A DNA stretch of 64,000 nucleotides from Thauera butanivorans NBRC 103042 (GTDB lineage Bacteria > Pseudomonadota > Gammaproteobacteria > Burkholderiales > Rhodocyclaceae), in contig NZ_BCUG01000003.1 of NCBI RefSeq assembly GCF_001591165.1, forward strand, positions 1 to 64,000, given 5' to 3'. Position 1 is the stretch's first letter. Every line of letters starts with the position of its first letter. The position numbers and the translations under genes are program-made. Below, in pieces: positions 38,453 to 47,541 of this stretch. The notes under the pieces are model-generated. The model did not search any database and was not told where the DNA came from. It worked only from the letters and a program-made list of their open reading frames with translations.

Positions 38453-38485
38453 CCGTCATTCCGGCAGAAACGGCCTGAATGACGG
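38453..38485. repeat. REP-like palindrome after the first flagellin
   Basis: CCGTCATTC / GAATGACGG, a perfect 9-bp inverted repeat enclosing GGC / GCC pairs. The GTCATTC-type stem is common among dispersed bacterial palindromes. It could end fliC transcription but has no T-tract. The rest of 38379-38598 holds a weak sigma-54-like CGGCAC...TTGGC at 38552-38567, 31 bases before the next ATG. Confidence 0.55.
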
Positions 38486-38598
38486 AAATGAGCGGGTTCT
38501 TCCCCTGATTTCAGCGCGACGTATCGGTGTTGCGCTGGCATAGTGTGGCTGCGGCACATTGTTGGCGGCCGCGTTTTCATGCTCACCGGGGCCCCTGC

Positions 38599-39693
38599 AT
38601 GACCCGTATTCTTGCGCCAGGCGTCTTCGACGTCTTTCACATCGGCCATCTCAATTACCTGATGGCTGCCAGCCGGCACGGCGATACTCTGGTAGTCGCC
38701 GTACAGGAAGACCGCGCCGCAGAGCGGCAAAAAGGCATCCAGCTCGCCACGCCGCTGGCCGAACGCATGGCCCTCATCGAACAACTCCGTTTCGTGAGCG
38801 AAGTCGTCAGCTATTCCGAGGTGTTCCAGGGGCCGCTACTGGAAGCACTCGACATCGACGTGTTCACATGCGGCGACGAATACGGTTGCGACCCACGCTA
38901 TCCCGATCAACAGAAGACCCTGCAATTCTGTGCTGACAAAGGCATACGGGTGGCGCGGATTCCACGCACGCACCATGTCTCGTCGACACGCGTGCGTGCC
39001 CATCTCCGGCAATTCTGGTCCGCACGGGCGGCCAAGGCCGCCGAACTGCCGGCGGGTGTGACCACGCTCGGGAGCTTCAACGGCGATCAGGATCAGGTAC
39101 GCCAGCAAACTCTGCGCGAATGCGCGCTGATCCGCCAAGTCGCACAAGGCCAGCAGGCCAGCAGCCTGATCGATCTCGGCTGTGGCGATGGCCGGCATCT
39201 GGCCGAGATCGCCAGCGGTTTCGAGCGCATCACCGGCGTCGACTTCGCACCCGAACTGATCGCCCTTGCGCAACGCAAGCTCGAAGCCGCTGGAACCGAG
39301 GCCCAGCTGCAACTGCACGCGGCGGACATTCTCGAATTCCACACGCCCGAGCAATTCGACCTGATCCTGTTGTCGGGCATCACCCCCTGCCTCGACGACG
39401 ACCAGCTCGGGCAGTTGCTGCACAAGATCGCTGGACTTGCCCACGCCCGCTCGCGCCTGCTGATCCGCACATCCATCGCGCTCGACAAGCGCATCGATCT
39501 GGTCAATTTCTTTTCGCACGAACTAGGCTCCACCTATACCGCCTATTACCGCACCCAGGCTCAAACCATCGAAGATGTGCACCGTGCCGGCTGGACGCTG
39601 TGCGAGGCCGTGCCGCTGTACCAGCACCGGCCGGACACCGCCGTATGGTGGTTCGAGTTCGCTCGCACGCCGGATGACGCCCCCATTGCATGA
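38599..39693 (+). CDS. Bifunctional cytidylyltransferase - SAM methyltransferase fusion
   Basis: 364 residues with two domains. Residues 1-140 are a cytidylyltransferase of the glycerol-3-phosphate/ethanolamine-phosphate type: LAPGVFDVFHIGHLNYLMAA with HIGH (H14, H17), TCGDEYGCDPRYPDQQK, and a modified RTxGxSTT block reading RTHHVSSTRVR. Residues about 170-360 are a class I methyltransferase with SLIDLGCGDGRHLAEI and LHAADILEFH. It probably makes a CDP-activated alcohol phosphate; whether the methylase acts on that product, on the glycan or on protein is unknown. First of four to five plus-strand genes between the flagellins. I know of no described protein with this fusion. Confidence 0.8.
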   Translation: MTRILAPGVFDVFHIGHLNYLMAASRHGDTLVVAVQEDRAAERQKGIQLATPLAERMALIEQLRFVSEVVSYSEVFQGPLLEALDIDVFTCGDEYGCDPRYPDQQKTLQFCADKGIRVARIPRTHHVSSTRVRAHLRQFWSARAAKAAELPAGVTTLGSFNGDQDQVRQQTLRECALIRQVAQGQQASSLIDLGCGDGRHLAEIASGFERITGVDFAPELIALAQRKLEAAGTEAQLQLHAADILEFHTPEQFDLILLSGITPCLDDDQLGQLLHKIAGLAHARSRLLIRTSIALDKRIDLVNFFSHELGSTYTAYYRTQAQTIEDVHRAGWTLCEAVPLYQHRPDTAVWWFEFARTPDDAPIA

Positions 39694-39702
39694 GCGCCCG
39701 TC

Positions 39703-40635
39703 ATGAGCGAACCGACATTCACCGAAACCCTGCTGCTCGACCTGCTGCGCTCGCAGGAAGCCATGCGGCTGGACATCCAGCGCCTCGCCCATCTGTGCGA
39801 CGATCAGGCCCGAGAGCTGGCCGCACTGAGGAACACCCTCTCCGCACCCGCTCCCCAGGCTGAAGCACAGTCCGCAGTCCCCCTCAACGCCAGCCTGACG
39901 TTGCCGTTCGGCCTGCTCGCACCACACGGCACGCCGGCGCCCGGCGATGTGCTTGCCGCCGTCCGGCGGGACATCGCTGGCGCCTTCCACCCGCCCCCGG
40001 ATACCCTGCTGCCCCGCGCCGCCTACATCCTGTACCGCCAGATACAGGGGCTGGATCTGCGGACGCAACGCCTCGCCGCCATTACCACCGCGCGTACCGA
40101 ACTGGCGGACATGCTCGCCGTCACCCAGGCCGCTTCGGCGGTGGAGCTGCGCCTGTACAGCGCGGACGGCCCGCTGGAGATCATCGAATACGACCGCAGC
40201 GCCCCACCTTCGGCCAGGTGGCTACCCGCCGGCCTGCCCGCCCTGCCCTGGCTGCTGGAAAGCTGCGATGTGCTGTGGATTCCGGACCCGTTTCTCGCCA
40301 GCCTCACCCTGCGGTGCCGTGGCGTATTTGAAGGCTTTGCCGAACGGGTACGGCATGGCGTACTGTTTTCGCTCAACGCCGGCGACTGGAAGGAAAACGA
40401 CGCCCGGACGATCGCGCACGGCGTCGGCTTCGTCGAAGTATCGCGCCCTTTCGGCTCCGGAACCAACGCCTACGTCACCCGCCTGCACGAAAGCCAGGGC
40501 CACTATCCGCTGACCAACGAACCGCCTGCACCCAGCAACGGCCCACTGTACCTGCTGGCCTCGAAAATCCCCAGCCCGGCTTTTCGCATCGGCCACGCTG
40601 ACGAACGCAACGAGGCTCCGCATGAATCCATCTAA
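39703..40635 (+). CDS. Unrecognised protein of the flagellin-modification cluster
   Basis: 310 residues, no signal peptide or membrane helix. Residues 1-45 look like a coiled coil (LLLDLLRSQEAMRLDIQRLAHLCDDQARELAAL). A helical part (about 80-150) is followed by an alpha/beta-looking part (VELRLYSADGPLEIIEYDRS, LESCDVLWIPDPFLASLTLR, GVLFSLNAGDWKENDA) that may be a transferase-like fold. Nine bases after the fusion gene and overlapping the next start by 14 bases, so it belongs to the same operon. No family assigned; a role in surface modification rests on position only. Confidence 0.7.
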   Translation: MSEPTFTETLLLDLLRSQEAMRLDIQRLAHLCDDQARELAALRNTLSAPAPQAEAQSAVPLNASLTLPFGLLAPHGTPAPGDVLAAVRRDIAGAFHPPPDTLLPRAAYILYRQIQGLDLRTQRLAAITTARTELADMLAVTQAASAVELRLYSADGPLEIIEYDRSAPPSARWLPAGLPALPWLLESCDVLWIPDPFLASLTLRCRGVFEGFAERVRHGVLFSLNAGDWKENDARTIAHGVGFVEVSRPFGSGTNAYVTRLHESQGHYPLTNEPPAPSNGPLYLLASKIPSPAFRIGHADERNEAPHESI

Positions 40636-42169
40636 GCCGCGTTTCGTGATCTGGGGCTACGGATCGGAAAACATGTTCCACGACTTCGGCGCCATGCTCA
40701 TCGCCCAAGGCCACGAGGTGCTGTTTCTGCCCGACGAGAAGCTGGATCGCAGGGAGGAACTGCAGACCCTGCTGCATGCCCCCTACATACTGCTGACCTC
40801 GGCCCATTTCGGCCGCGACACGCGCATCCTGCACGACTTCTATCCCGACATCCGCATCGGCAACGAATTCCTCGACCTGCTCCATCATTGCCCGCCGATC
40901 CTGTCGGTGTTCTACCCGCACGATCTGTCCACCCCGCTGGTCATCAACGAACCCCTGCTGCTCGATGCCTTCGATCTGGTGCTGTGGCCGACGCCGTTCT
41001 TCGGCTATCAGCCGAGGCCACGCAAACTGGTCGAGGTCGGCTGGATCGGCTTTCGTGACCTCCCGCGCCCCGCCAGTGCCCGGCAATACGACAGCGTGCT
41101 GCTGTTTTCGGACATCTGCCACCACATGCGCTGCTTGGGCATGGCTGCGACGCACGCCAAGCTCATGCCGATTCTGGAAACCGGCACCGCCATCAAGTTT
41201 CCCCGCTGGCCCGGTCATGAGGCCATCGAGGAATACTTCTCCAGCCGGGGCGCCCACGTCATTGCCGCCACCACGCCCGCCGGCAGCCTCATCCAGGACA
41301 GCCGCCTGATCGTCTCCAACAGCGTCAGCAGCATTTCCGTCGAGGCCGCCTACATGGGCACCCCGGTCATCAATCTGCTGGAAGAGTATTTGTCCCCAGG
41401 GCTGCAAGAGAATCTTCTTGCCGGCCTGCCCGGCTGCGTACTGAGCAGCTATGCCGACTTTCCCATCCATCTCGCCAACCCGCCCAAGGCTGTGCCGCCG
41501 TGCGTGAAGCGCTTCGACGACGCCCGGGTGCTGGACATCATCCTTGCTGAAGCGGCACTGCGCGACCCTTGCGAACGGCCACTCCCTTCCCGCATCGAAA
41601 TCCTGACGCGCTCCGTAACGGCCAGCCCGCCTCCTGCCACCACTGGTACCTCTCTTCCGGCGGAAGAAACATCTGCCTCCGATAGCAACACCCAGTCCGA
41701 TGCACATACCGACGCTCTCCCGCCGTCACCACGGGCAGGGGCAAATGAGGAGAAGGACAGGGCCGAGCTCGCCGCCGCGCTGCGCCTGCTGGCGCTCGAC
41801 CAGATGGAAGAAGCCTTCGCCATCCTGCAGACTCTGGTCAGCGCAGGCACTCCGCTCGCCGCGCCCTATCACCAGATCGCCCTGCTGGCGCTCAAGCAGG
41901 ACGAAACCACCATCGCGGAAGAATTCCTCACCCTGGCTTGCGAACGCGAACAGCCCCCCGGCGAAGCCCATCTCGAACTCGCCAGGCTGTTCTTCGCCAC
42001 CGGGCGCTTCGACGACACACTCAGCACCCTGAGCCCCCTGCTCCGCCACGGCCCCGCAAACAACCCCGATGCGCACGGCCTGCTGCGCCGCACGCTGGGG
42101 GCTGCACCCGAGCTTGGTGCCATTGCATGGGCCAGACTGATCGCCGATCTCAAGTGGCAGCACGGATAG
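40622..42169 (+). CDS. GT-B-like (CDP-glycerol transferase-like) protein with C-terminal TPR module
   Basis: 515 residues. The N-terminal 310 residues resemble two Rossmann halves of a GT-B transferase: FVIWGYGSENMFHDFGAMLIAQGHEVLFL at the start and IVSNSVSSISVEAAYMGTPVINLLEEYLS near 235, a motif placed like the nucleotide-binding loop of TagF/CDP-glycerol glycerophosphotransferases. A Pro/Ser/Thr linker (about 325-375) leads to a helical TPR-like module (about 380-515) ending ELGAIAWARLIADLKW. The same module opens the next protein. With a cytidylyltransferase two genes upstream, transfer of a CDP-linked group is plausible; donor and acceptor unproven. Confidence 0.7.
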   Translation: MNPSKPRFVIWGYGSENMFHDFGAMLIAQGHEVLFLPDEKLDRREELQTLLHAPYILLTSAHFGRDTRILHDFYPDIRIGNEFLDLLHHCPPILSVFYPHDLSTPLVINEPLLLDAFDLVLWPTPFFGYQPRPRKLVEVGWIGFRDLPRPASARQYDSVLLFSDICHHMRCLGMAATHAKLMPILETGTAIKFPRWPGHEAIEEYFSSRGAHVIAATTPAGSLIQDSRLIVSNSVSSISVEAAYMGTPVINLLEEYLSPGLQENLLAGLPGCVLSSYADFPIHLANPPKAVPPCVKRFDDARVLDIILAEAALRDPCERPLPSRIEILTRSVTASPPPATTGTSLPAEETSASDSNTQSDAHTDALPPSPRAGANEEKDRAELAAALRLLALDQMEEAFAILQTLVSAGTPLAAPYHQIALLALKQDETTIAEEFLTLACEREQPPGEAHLELARLFFATGRFDDTLSTLSPLLRHGPANNPDAHGLLRRTLGAAPELGAIAWARLIADLKWQHG

Positions 42170-42192
42170 AGCCTTCCCCACAGGATATTCTG

Positions 42193-43677
42193 ATGACGGA
42201 CACTCGCAAAACTGGCATCGAACGGGACGCCGCCGATCCTGCTGTCAAGCAAGACCGCCAGCAAGCCGAACTCGCCCACCACCTCATCACCCAGGGCCGG
42301 TTCGCCGAAGCCGCCGAAATTCTCACTCCACTGGTGTTGGCGGAAACGCTGCTGTTCGCCCCCTATTACGATCTCGGCTGCCTCGCAGTTCGCCAGGGCG
42401 ATGTGGAAACCGCCATCTCGCTGTTCAACATGGCACTGTTGCGCGATCCCGGGTCTGTCGCTACCCGCCGCAATCTCGCGCTAGCGCAAGGCATTGAACA
42501 CCGTTACGAAGAAGCCCTCGCCACCCTCAGCCCCACCCTGCGTTCAGGCCAGGCCGGCAACGAGGACTACGGCTTGGTGCGCGACATCCTCGGCAAGGCG
42601 CCGGCGCTTGGGCCGATTGCCTGGGCGCGGCTACTGTCCGACTTGCGTACCCCCTCGCCCGAACAGAAACGGGCGCTGGACGAGTACGACGCCCTGCTTC
42701 AACAACTCACCGTGCGGAAGTCAGAAAACGACCACCTGCGTGCCAAAATCGCCGAAGTAACCACTACACAGCCCGTTACATCGCAGGCAACCAGCTCCTT
42801 TCTGACGGCCCTTGGATATCTGAGTGCAAACAGTCTAGCGGGCTTCAAGTGGTTTTCTGACGAAAACTCGTACCGTGTCTGGGATCAACAGGTTGAGACG
42901 ATACAAACGGAGATCGAGCGCTACATCGACACCCAACGGGAATTCCCCGGCTATTGCGGCCTGTGCGGGCAATCGACGGTTTTTGCTGTTTCCTCCGGAC
43001 TCCAGCTTGAAGGACATACTCATCTACGGGAGGGCATGATCTGCGCCCGCTGTGGCACCCATAACCGTGGCCGTGTGCTTGGCCTTGCAATCCAAGACTT
43101 TACGAATCGTCATAGCAATATGGCAGACATCCTGCTGATGGAAGCCACCACCCCCTTGTTCGGCCTTCTGTCCCGCCGTCTGCCGAATCTGATCGGCACG
43201 GAATTCCAGTCGCCCACGATTGCCGGCGGCACAGCCATGGATGTCGGAGGACGCCAGGTGCGTCACGAGAACATCCTTGATTTGTCCTTCCCCGACCAAA
43301 GCCTGAATCTCATCGCCCACGCAGACCTGCTAGAGCACGTCCCGGATGTCGAAACCGCGCTGTCGGAGTGCTTCCGGACATTGCGCAACGGTGGCGAACT
43401 GATCTTCAGCGCTCCATTCTCCCAGACGATGAAACAGTCGAGAAAACGTGCTGAACTGCTGCCTTCTGGTGAAATTCGACATTTCGCGCCGGAGGAATAC
43501 CATGGCACGCACTTGGCCTACTACAACTTCGGCTGGGATCTACTCGATCTCTGCCGTGCCGCCGGCTTCTCCAACGTCCGGATTGGTGTCTGTTTCGACC
43601 CGCTTCAGGGTCTGCTGTCAACCGGCCGCTTCGGTGGCTATTTCATGCAGCCGATCGTCTTTTCATGCATTCGCTGA
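42193..43677 (+). CDS. TPR - zinc-ribbon - SAM methyltransferase protein
   Basis: 494 residues from the ATG at 42193 (AGGA upstream). Residues about 20-155 are a TPR-like module homologous to the tail of the preceding protein (ends ALGPIAWARLLSDL); residues 170-185 form a short coiled coil; a CGLCGQ...CARCG pair of CxxC motifs (about 256-282) suggests a zinc ribbon; residues about 300-494 resemble a class I methyltransferase with a late VLDLSFPDQSLNLIAHADLLEHVPD block but no clear GxGxG motif I. Third positions from about 42700 to 43500 look richer in A/T than in neighbours, hinting that the methylase half was acquired. Confidence 0.75.
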   Translation: MTDTRKTGIERDAADPAVKQDRQQAELAHHLITQGRFAEAAEILTPLVLAETLLFAPYYDLGCLAVRQGDVETAISLFNMALLRDPGSVATRRNLALAQGIEHRYEEALATLSPTLRSGQAGNEDYGLVRDILGKAPALGPIAWARLLSDLRTPSPEQKRALDEYDALLQQLTVRKSENDHLRAKIAEVTTTQPVTSQATSSFLTALGYLSANSLAGFKWFSDENSYRVWDQQVETIQTEIERYIDTQREFPGYCGLCGQSTVFAVSSGLQLEGHTHLREGMICARCGTHNRGRVLGLAIQDFTNRHSNMADILLMEATTPLFGLLSRRLPNLIGTEFQSPTIAGGTAMDVGGRQVRHENILDLSFPDQSLNLIAHADLLEHVPDVETALSECFRTLRNGGELIFSAPFSQTMKQSRKRAELLPSGEIRHFAPEEYHGTHLAYYNFGWDLLDLCRAAGFSNVRIGVCFDPLQGLLSTGRFGGYFMQPIVFSCIR

Positions 43678-43782
43678 AGACCATCCGCACCTGTTCCCAT
43701 GAACGGCCCGGGCACTTGCTGAAACGCCTGCGCAGTACCCCCCGAACGACACCCCAGCAACCGGATTTCACCCACATTCCCC

Positions 43783-46700
43783 ATGTCTCCGAAGCTCATC
43801 GCCTTCCACCTCCCCCAGTTCCACCCCATTCCGGAAAACGACGCATGGTGGGGCAAGGGCTTCACCGAGTGGACCAACGTCACCCGTGCCACGCCGCGCT
43901 TTCCCGGCCACCACCAGCCGCAGTTGCCGGCCGACCTGGGCTTCTACGACCTGCGCCTGCCCGAGGCGCGCGCCGCCCAGGCCGAGCTCGCCCGCGAATA
44001 CGGCATCCACGGCTTCTGCTACTACCATTACTGGTTCAACGGCAAGCGCCTGCTGGAACGCCCGGTGGAGGAAATCCTCGCTTCCGGCGAGCCGGACTTT
44101 CCTTTCTGTCTATGCTGGGCCAACGAGAACTGGACGCGGCGCTGGGACGGCGCCGAACAGGAAGTGCTGATCGCCCAGCACTACAATGACGACGACGACC
44201 GCGCCCACATCCGGTACCTGATCCCGTTCTTCCGCGACCCGCGCTACATCCGCATCGACGGCAAGCCGCTGATGCTGATCTACCGTGCCCGCCACCTGCC
44301 CGACCCGAAGCGCTCGCTGGCCATTTGGCGCAACGAAGCACGCAAGGCCGGCGTGGGCGAGCTGTTCATCTGCCGGGTGGAGAATTTCTTCAACGAACGC
44401 GACGACCCGCACACGCTGGGTTTCGACGCCTCGGTGGACTTCCAGCCGGACTGGAAGGCCATCACCGAAGAGAATCCCAGCGTCGTGCTGCCGGACGAAC
44501 ATTTCGTGATCGATTACAGCGATCTGGTCGACGCCCAGCTCGAACGTCCGGAGGTTGCGCACCTGCGCTTTCCCGGCGTCACCCCCTCCTGGGACAACTC
44601 CGCGCGGCGCAGGAAGAACGCCTTCATCATCGCCGACAGCAGCCCGGAGGCCTACGAGCACTGGCTTGCCGAATCGCTGCAGCGCATCCGCAATCGACCG
44701 GAGAGCCAGCAACTGGTCTTCATCAACGCCTGGAACGAATGGGCCGAGGGCAACCACCTGGAGCCCGACCAGAAGTTCGGGCACGCCTACCTGGAAGCCA
44801 CGCGACGCGCGCTGGAACAGGCCATCTCGCCGGATGACCTGAAGCGCCCGCCGCTGACCGATCCGCTCCGCCACCACGGCTTCGCCATCCGCCAGCACTA
44901 TCTCAAGCACCTGGCCGCGCAACGCATCGGCAAGGCCGCCGCGCAACTGCACGACGAGCGCCTCGCCGGCACCACGCCGCCGCACATCCACCTCGTGCTC
45001 GACGCCACGCGCTGCGGGGACGAAGCCCTGTCGCGCTCGCTCAAAGCCATCTCCGGCCAGCTTTATGAGCACTGGCATCTCGACGTGCTGTCGATACGGC
45101 CGGCGCCGCAGGTCGCCTCGTCCCGTCTGGGATGGCATACCCTCGCGCCGGAGCAGGCCAGCCAGGCGGCGGCCGAGCTGATCTCGGCCAGCAATGCGGA
45201 TCGGCATGCCGTGCTCGTCGGCGGCGACATCCTGGCAGAGGACGCGCTGCTGTTCGCAGCCCAGCATGTGATCGACCACCCGGACTGCCCGCTGATCCTC
45301 ACCGACGGCGACACCCGTGCAGCGGACGGCAGCCCGGTACGCACCTGGCTGGCGCCCGGCATGAACCCGGACTGGCTGCGCTCCACGCTGCGCATCGGCG
45401 GCGCGGTGATCGCCGGCCAGGCCATCCTGCTCGATGCGCTGCGCGACATCGGTGATTCGCCCTGCGATGCGCTGGCGCTGGCCGCCGTCTTGCGCGCGCT
45501 CGAATCTCCCATCACGCCCCACCACCTGCCGCGCATCGCGCTCAGCCACCCGGATGAACAGGAAGCCATTCCGCTCGCCTTCCGCGCCGACCTGCTCACC
45601 CTGCACCTCGCCCGCCTCGGCCAGGCCGCCACGCTGAAGCACGCCTTGATCGACGATGCCTGCCATGTGAATTACGAACATGCCGGCCCCACACCAGCCG
45701 TCGCGGTGCTGCTCGGCAAACCAGCCTCAGCCGAGGACATCCTGCGCACCGTCCAGGGCGTGCTGGCACGTGCCGATGGCTTCCCGGCATCTATCCTGCT
45801 GCCCCGCACGGCGGATGCCCCACCCTCCGTGCGCGACTGCCTCGCCCAGCTCGCCGGCCTGGATTCACCCAACATCCGCATCCTCGACGTGGCAGACGCC
45901 CGTCCTTCTGCAGTCTTCAACCCGCTCGCCGAAGCCGCCACGGCACCGCTGCTGCTGTTGCTCGATTGCGGACTGATGCCACTCGACGACGGCTGGCTGC
46001 AGGCGCTCGCGGGCCACGCGCGGCGCCCAGGCATCGGTGCCGTCGGCGGACGCATCGTCGCTCCCGACGGCAGCCTGTGCGAAGGCCTCGTCCGGCTCGG
46101 CCAGGGCGGCATCGCCGGCAGCCCCTATCTGGGCATCTCGGCCAACTACACCGGCAACGGCGGAGAACTTCACCTGGAGCAGAACTGCGTGGCGGTGTCC
46201 GGGCGCTGCCTGATGGTGGCGCGCACGGTTTTCCTCGAAGCGGGCGGCTTCCGCACCGAACGCTATCCGGAAACCCATACGGCAACCGACTTGTGCCTGC
46301 GCCTGCACAAGCGCGGGCTGCGCCACGTCTGGACGCCGCACGCCACGCTGGCCGCCCCCGGCACCGTCGCGCCCCGGCCGTTCGCCCCGCCCACGGCCGC
46401 CGACGCGCCCCTGCTCGACGACTGGCTGCGCGAAATGCCTGCCGACCCCTACGCCAATCGCCAACTCAGCCATAGCGGCACGCGTCCGCGTCTGCAGTTC
46501 GATCTCGCGCTCGCCCACGATCCGCTGCCCTGGCATCCGCGCCCGCGCATCTACGCACACCCGGCCGATCTCACCGGCTGCGGCGAAATGCGCATCCTGG
46601 CCCCCATGCGCGCGCTCGCCCGCGCGGGGCTGATCCAGGGCAACGCCGGCACGCGCTTCCTCGGTCCCTGGAATCTCGCCGCGCTGGCTGCCGACACCGT

Positions 46701-47517
46701 AGTCACCCAGCGGGTCCACACCGACATGGCGCTGGAATGGCTGAACGCCTACCGGCGCCACCGGCAGGGCCTGTTGATCTACGAACTGGATGATCTGCTT
46801 GGGCGCATTTCGCGCGACAACGAGCTCGGCAAGGGCTTCCCGGCGGACATCGAGGCGCGCGTGACCCGGGCCATCGGCCTGTGCGACCGCCTGGTGGTGT
46901 CCACCGAACCGCTCGCCGCCGCCTACGGCCGCCATGCGGCGGAAACGGTGGTCGCCCCCAATCTGCTCGACGACGCGGTGTGGGGGCCATTGCGCGCACA
47001 GCCCAACGACAGCCCGCGCCTGCGTGTCGGCTGGGCCGGCAGCGCCAGCCACGGCGGCGATCTGACGCTGCTGGAAGAAGTCATCCGCGCCACCGCCACG
47101 CAAGTGGATTGGGTCTTCATGGGCTTCTGCCCGCCGGCGCTGAAATCTCTGCTGCGCGAAGTGCATCCGCCGGTCGCGGTCAAGGACTATCCCGCCGCGC
47201 TGGCCGGCCTGCGCCTGGACGTCGCCGTCGCCCCGCTGGCCGCCAACGCCTTCAACGAGGCCAAGAGCAACCTGAAGCTGCTGGAATACGGCGCGCTGGG
47301 CTACCCGGTGGTATGCAGCAACATCCTGCCCTACCAGGGCGGCCTGCCTGTCGTCCGGGTGGCCAATACGCCCCAGCAATGGCTCAGCGCCCTGCGCCGC
47401 CTGCTCGCCGACCGCGAGGAACGGGAAACCCTCGGCACGGCCTTGCGCGAAGCGGTACGCGCCAACTGGATGATCGATGCCCGACGCGCCGAATGGCTCG
47501 CCGCGTGGACGCGCTAG
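43783..47517 (+). CDS. Giant WbsX - GT2 - GT-B glycosyltransferase fusion
   Basis: 1244 residues. 1-345: WbsX/GH99-like domain (IAFHLPQFHPIPENDAWWGKGFTEWTNV, HGFCYYHYWFNGKRLLE, FCLCWANENWTRRWDG, FINAWNEWAEGNHLEPD). About 405-620: a degraded GT2-like half (VLTDGDTRAADGSPVR in place of the usual SDEDK). About 640-870: a second GT2 half (LLLDCGLMPLDDGWLQAL, GAVGGRIVAPDG, TATDLCLRLHKRGL). About 925-1244: GT-B fold (CGEMRILAPMRALARAG, LRVGWAGSASHGGDL, FNEAKSNLKLLEYGALGYPVV). Likely builds several linkages of one glycan. It converges with the OGT-like gene with 24 bases between stops and no terminator. Confidence 0.85.
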   Translation: MSPKLIAFHLPQFHPIPENDAWWGKGFTEWTNVTRATPRFPGHHQPQLPADLGFYDLRLPEARAAQAELAREYGIHGFCYYHYWFNGKRLLERPVEEILASGEPDFPFCLCWANENWTRRWDGAEQEVLIAQHYNDDDDRAHIRYLIPFFRDPRYIRIDGKPLMLIYRARHLPDPKRSLAIWRNEARKAGVGELFICRVENFFNERDDPHTLGFDASVDFQPDWKAITEENPSVVLPDEHFVIDYSDLVDAQLERPEVAHLRFPGVTPSWDNSARRRKNAFIIADSSPEAYEHWLAESLQRIRNRPESQQLVFINAWNEWAEGNHLEPDQKFGHAYLEATRRALEQAISPDDLKRPPLTDPLRHHGFAIRQHYLKHLAAQRIGKAAAQLHDERLAGTTPPHIHLVLDATRCGDEALSRSLKAISGQLYEHWHLDVLSIRPAPQVASSRLGWHTLAPEQASQAAAELISASNADRHAVLVGGDILAEDALLFAAQHVIDHPDCPLILTDGDTRAADGSPVRTWLAPGMNPDWLRSTLRIGGAVIAGQAILLDALRDIGDSPCDALALAAVLRALESPITPHHLPRIALSHPDEQEAIPLAFRADLLTLHLARLGQAATLKHALIDDACHVNYEHAGPTPAVAVLLGKPASAEDILRTVQGVLARADGFPASILLPRTADAPPSVRDCLAQLAGLDSPNIRILDVADARPSAVFNPLAEAATAPLLLLLDCGLMPLDDGWLQALAGHARRPGIGAVGGRIVAPDGSLCEGLVRLGQGGIAGSPYLGISANYTGNGGELHLEQNCVAVSGRCLMVARTVFLEAGGFRTERYPETHTATDLCLRLHKRGLRHVWTPHATLAAPGTVAPRPFAPPTAADAPLLDDWLREMPADPYANRQLSHSGTRPRLQFDLALAHDPLPWHPRPRIYAHPADLTGCGEMRILAPMRALARAGLIQGNAGTRFLGPWNLAALAADTVVTQRVHTDMALEWLNAYRRHRQGLLIYELDDLLGRISRDNELGKGFPADIEARVTRAIGLCDRLVVSTEPLAAAYGRHAAETVVAPNLLDDAVWGPLRAQPNDSPRLRVGWAGSASHGGDLTLLEEVIRATATQVDWVFMGFCPPALKSLLREVHPPVAVKDYPAALAGLRLDVAVAPLAANAFNEAKSNLKLLEYGALGYPVVCSNILPYQGGLPVVRVANTPQQWLSALRRLLADREERETLGTALREAVRANWMIDARRAEWLAAWTR

Positions 47518-47541
47518 CCCGCCGGCAGGCCTGGCTCTTGC

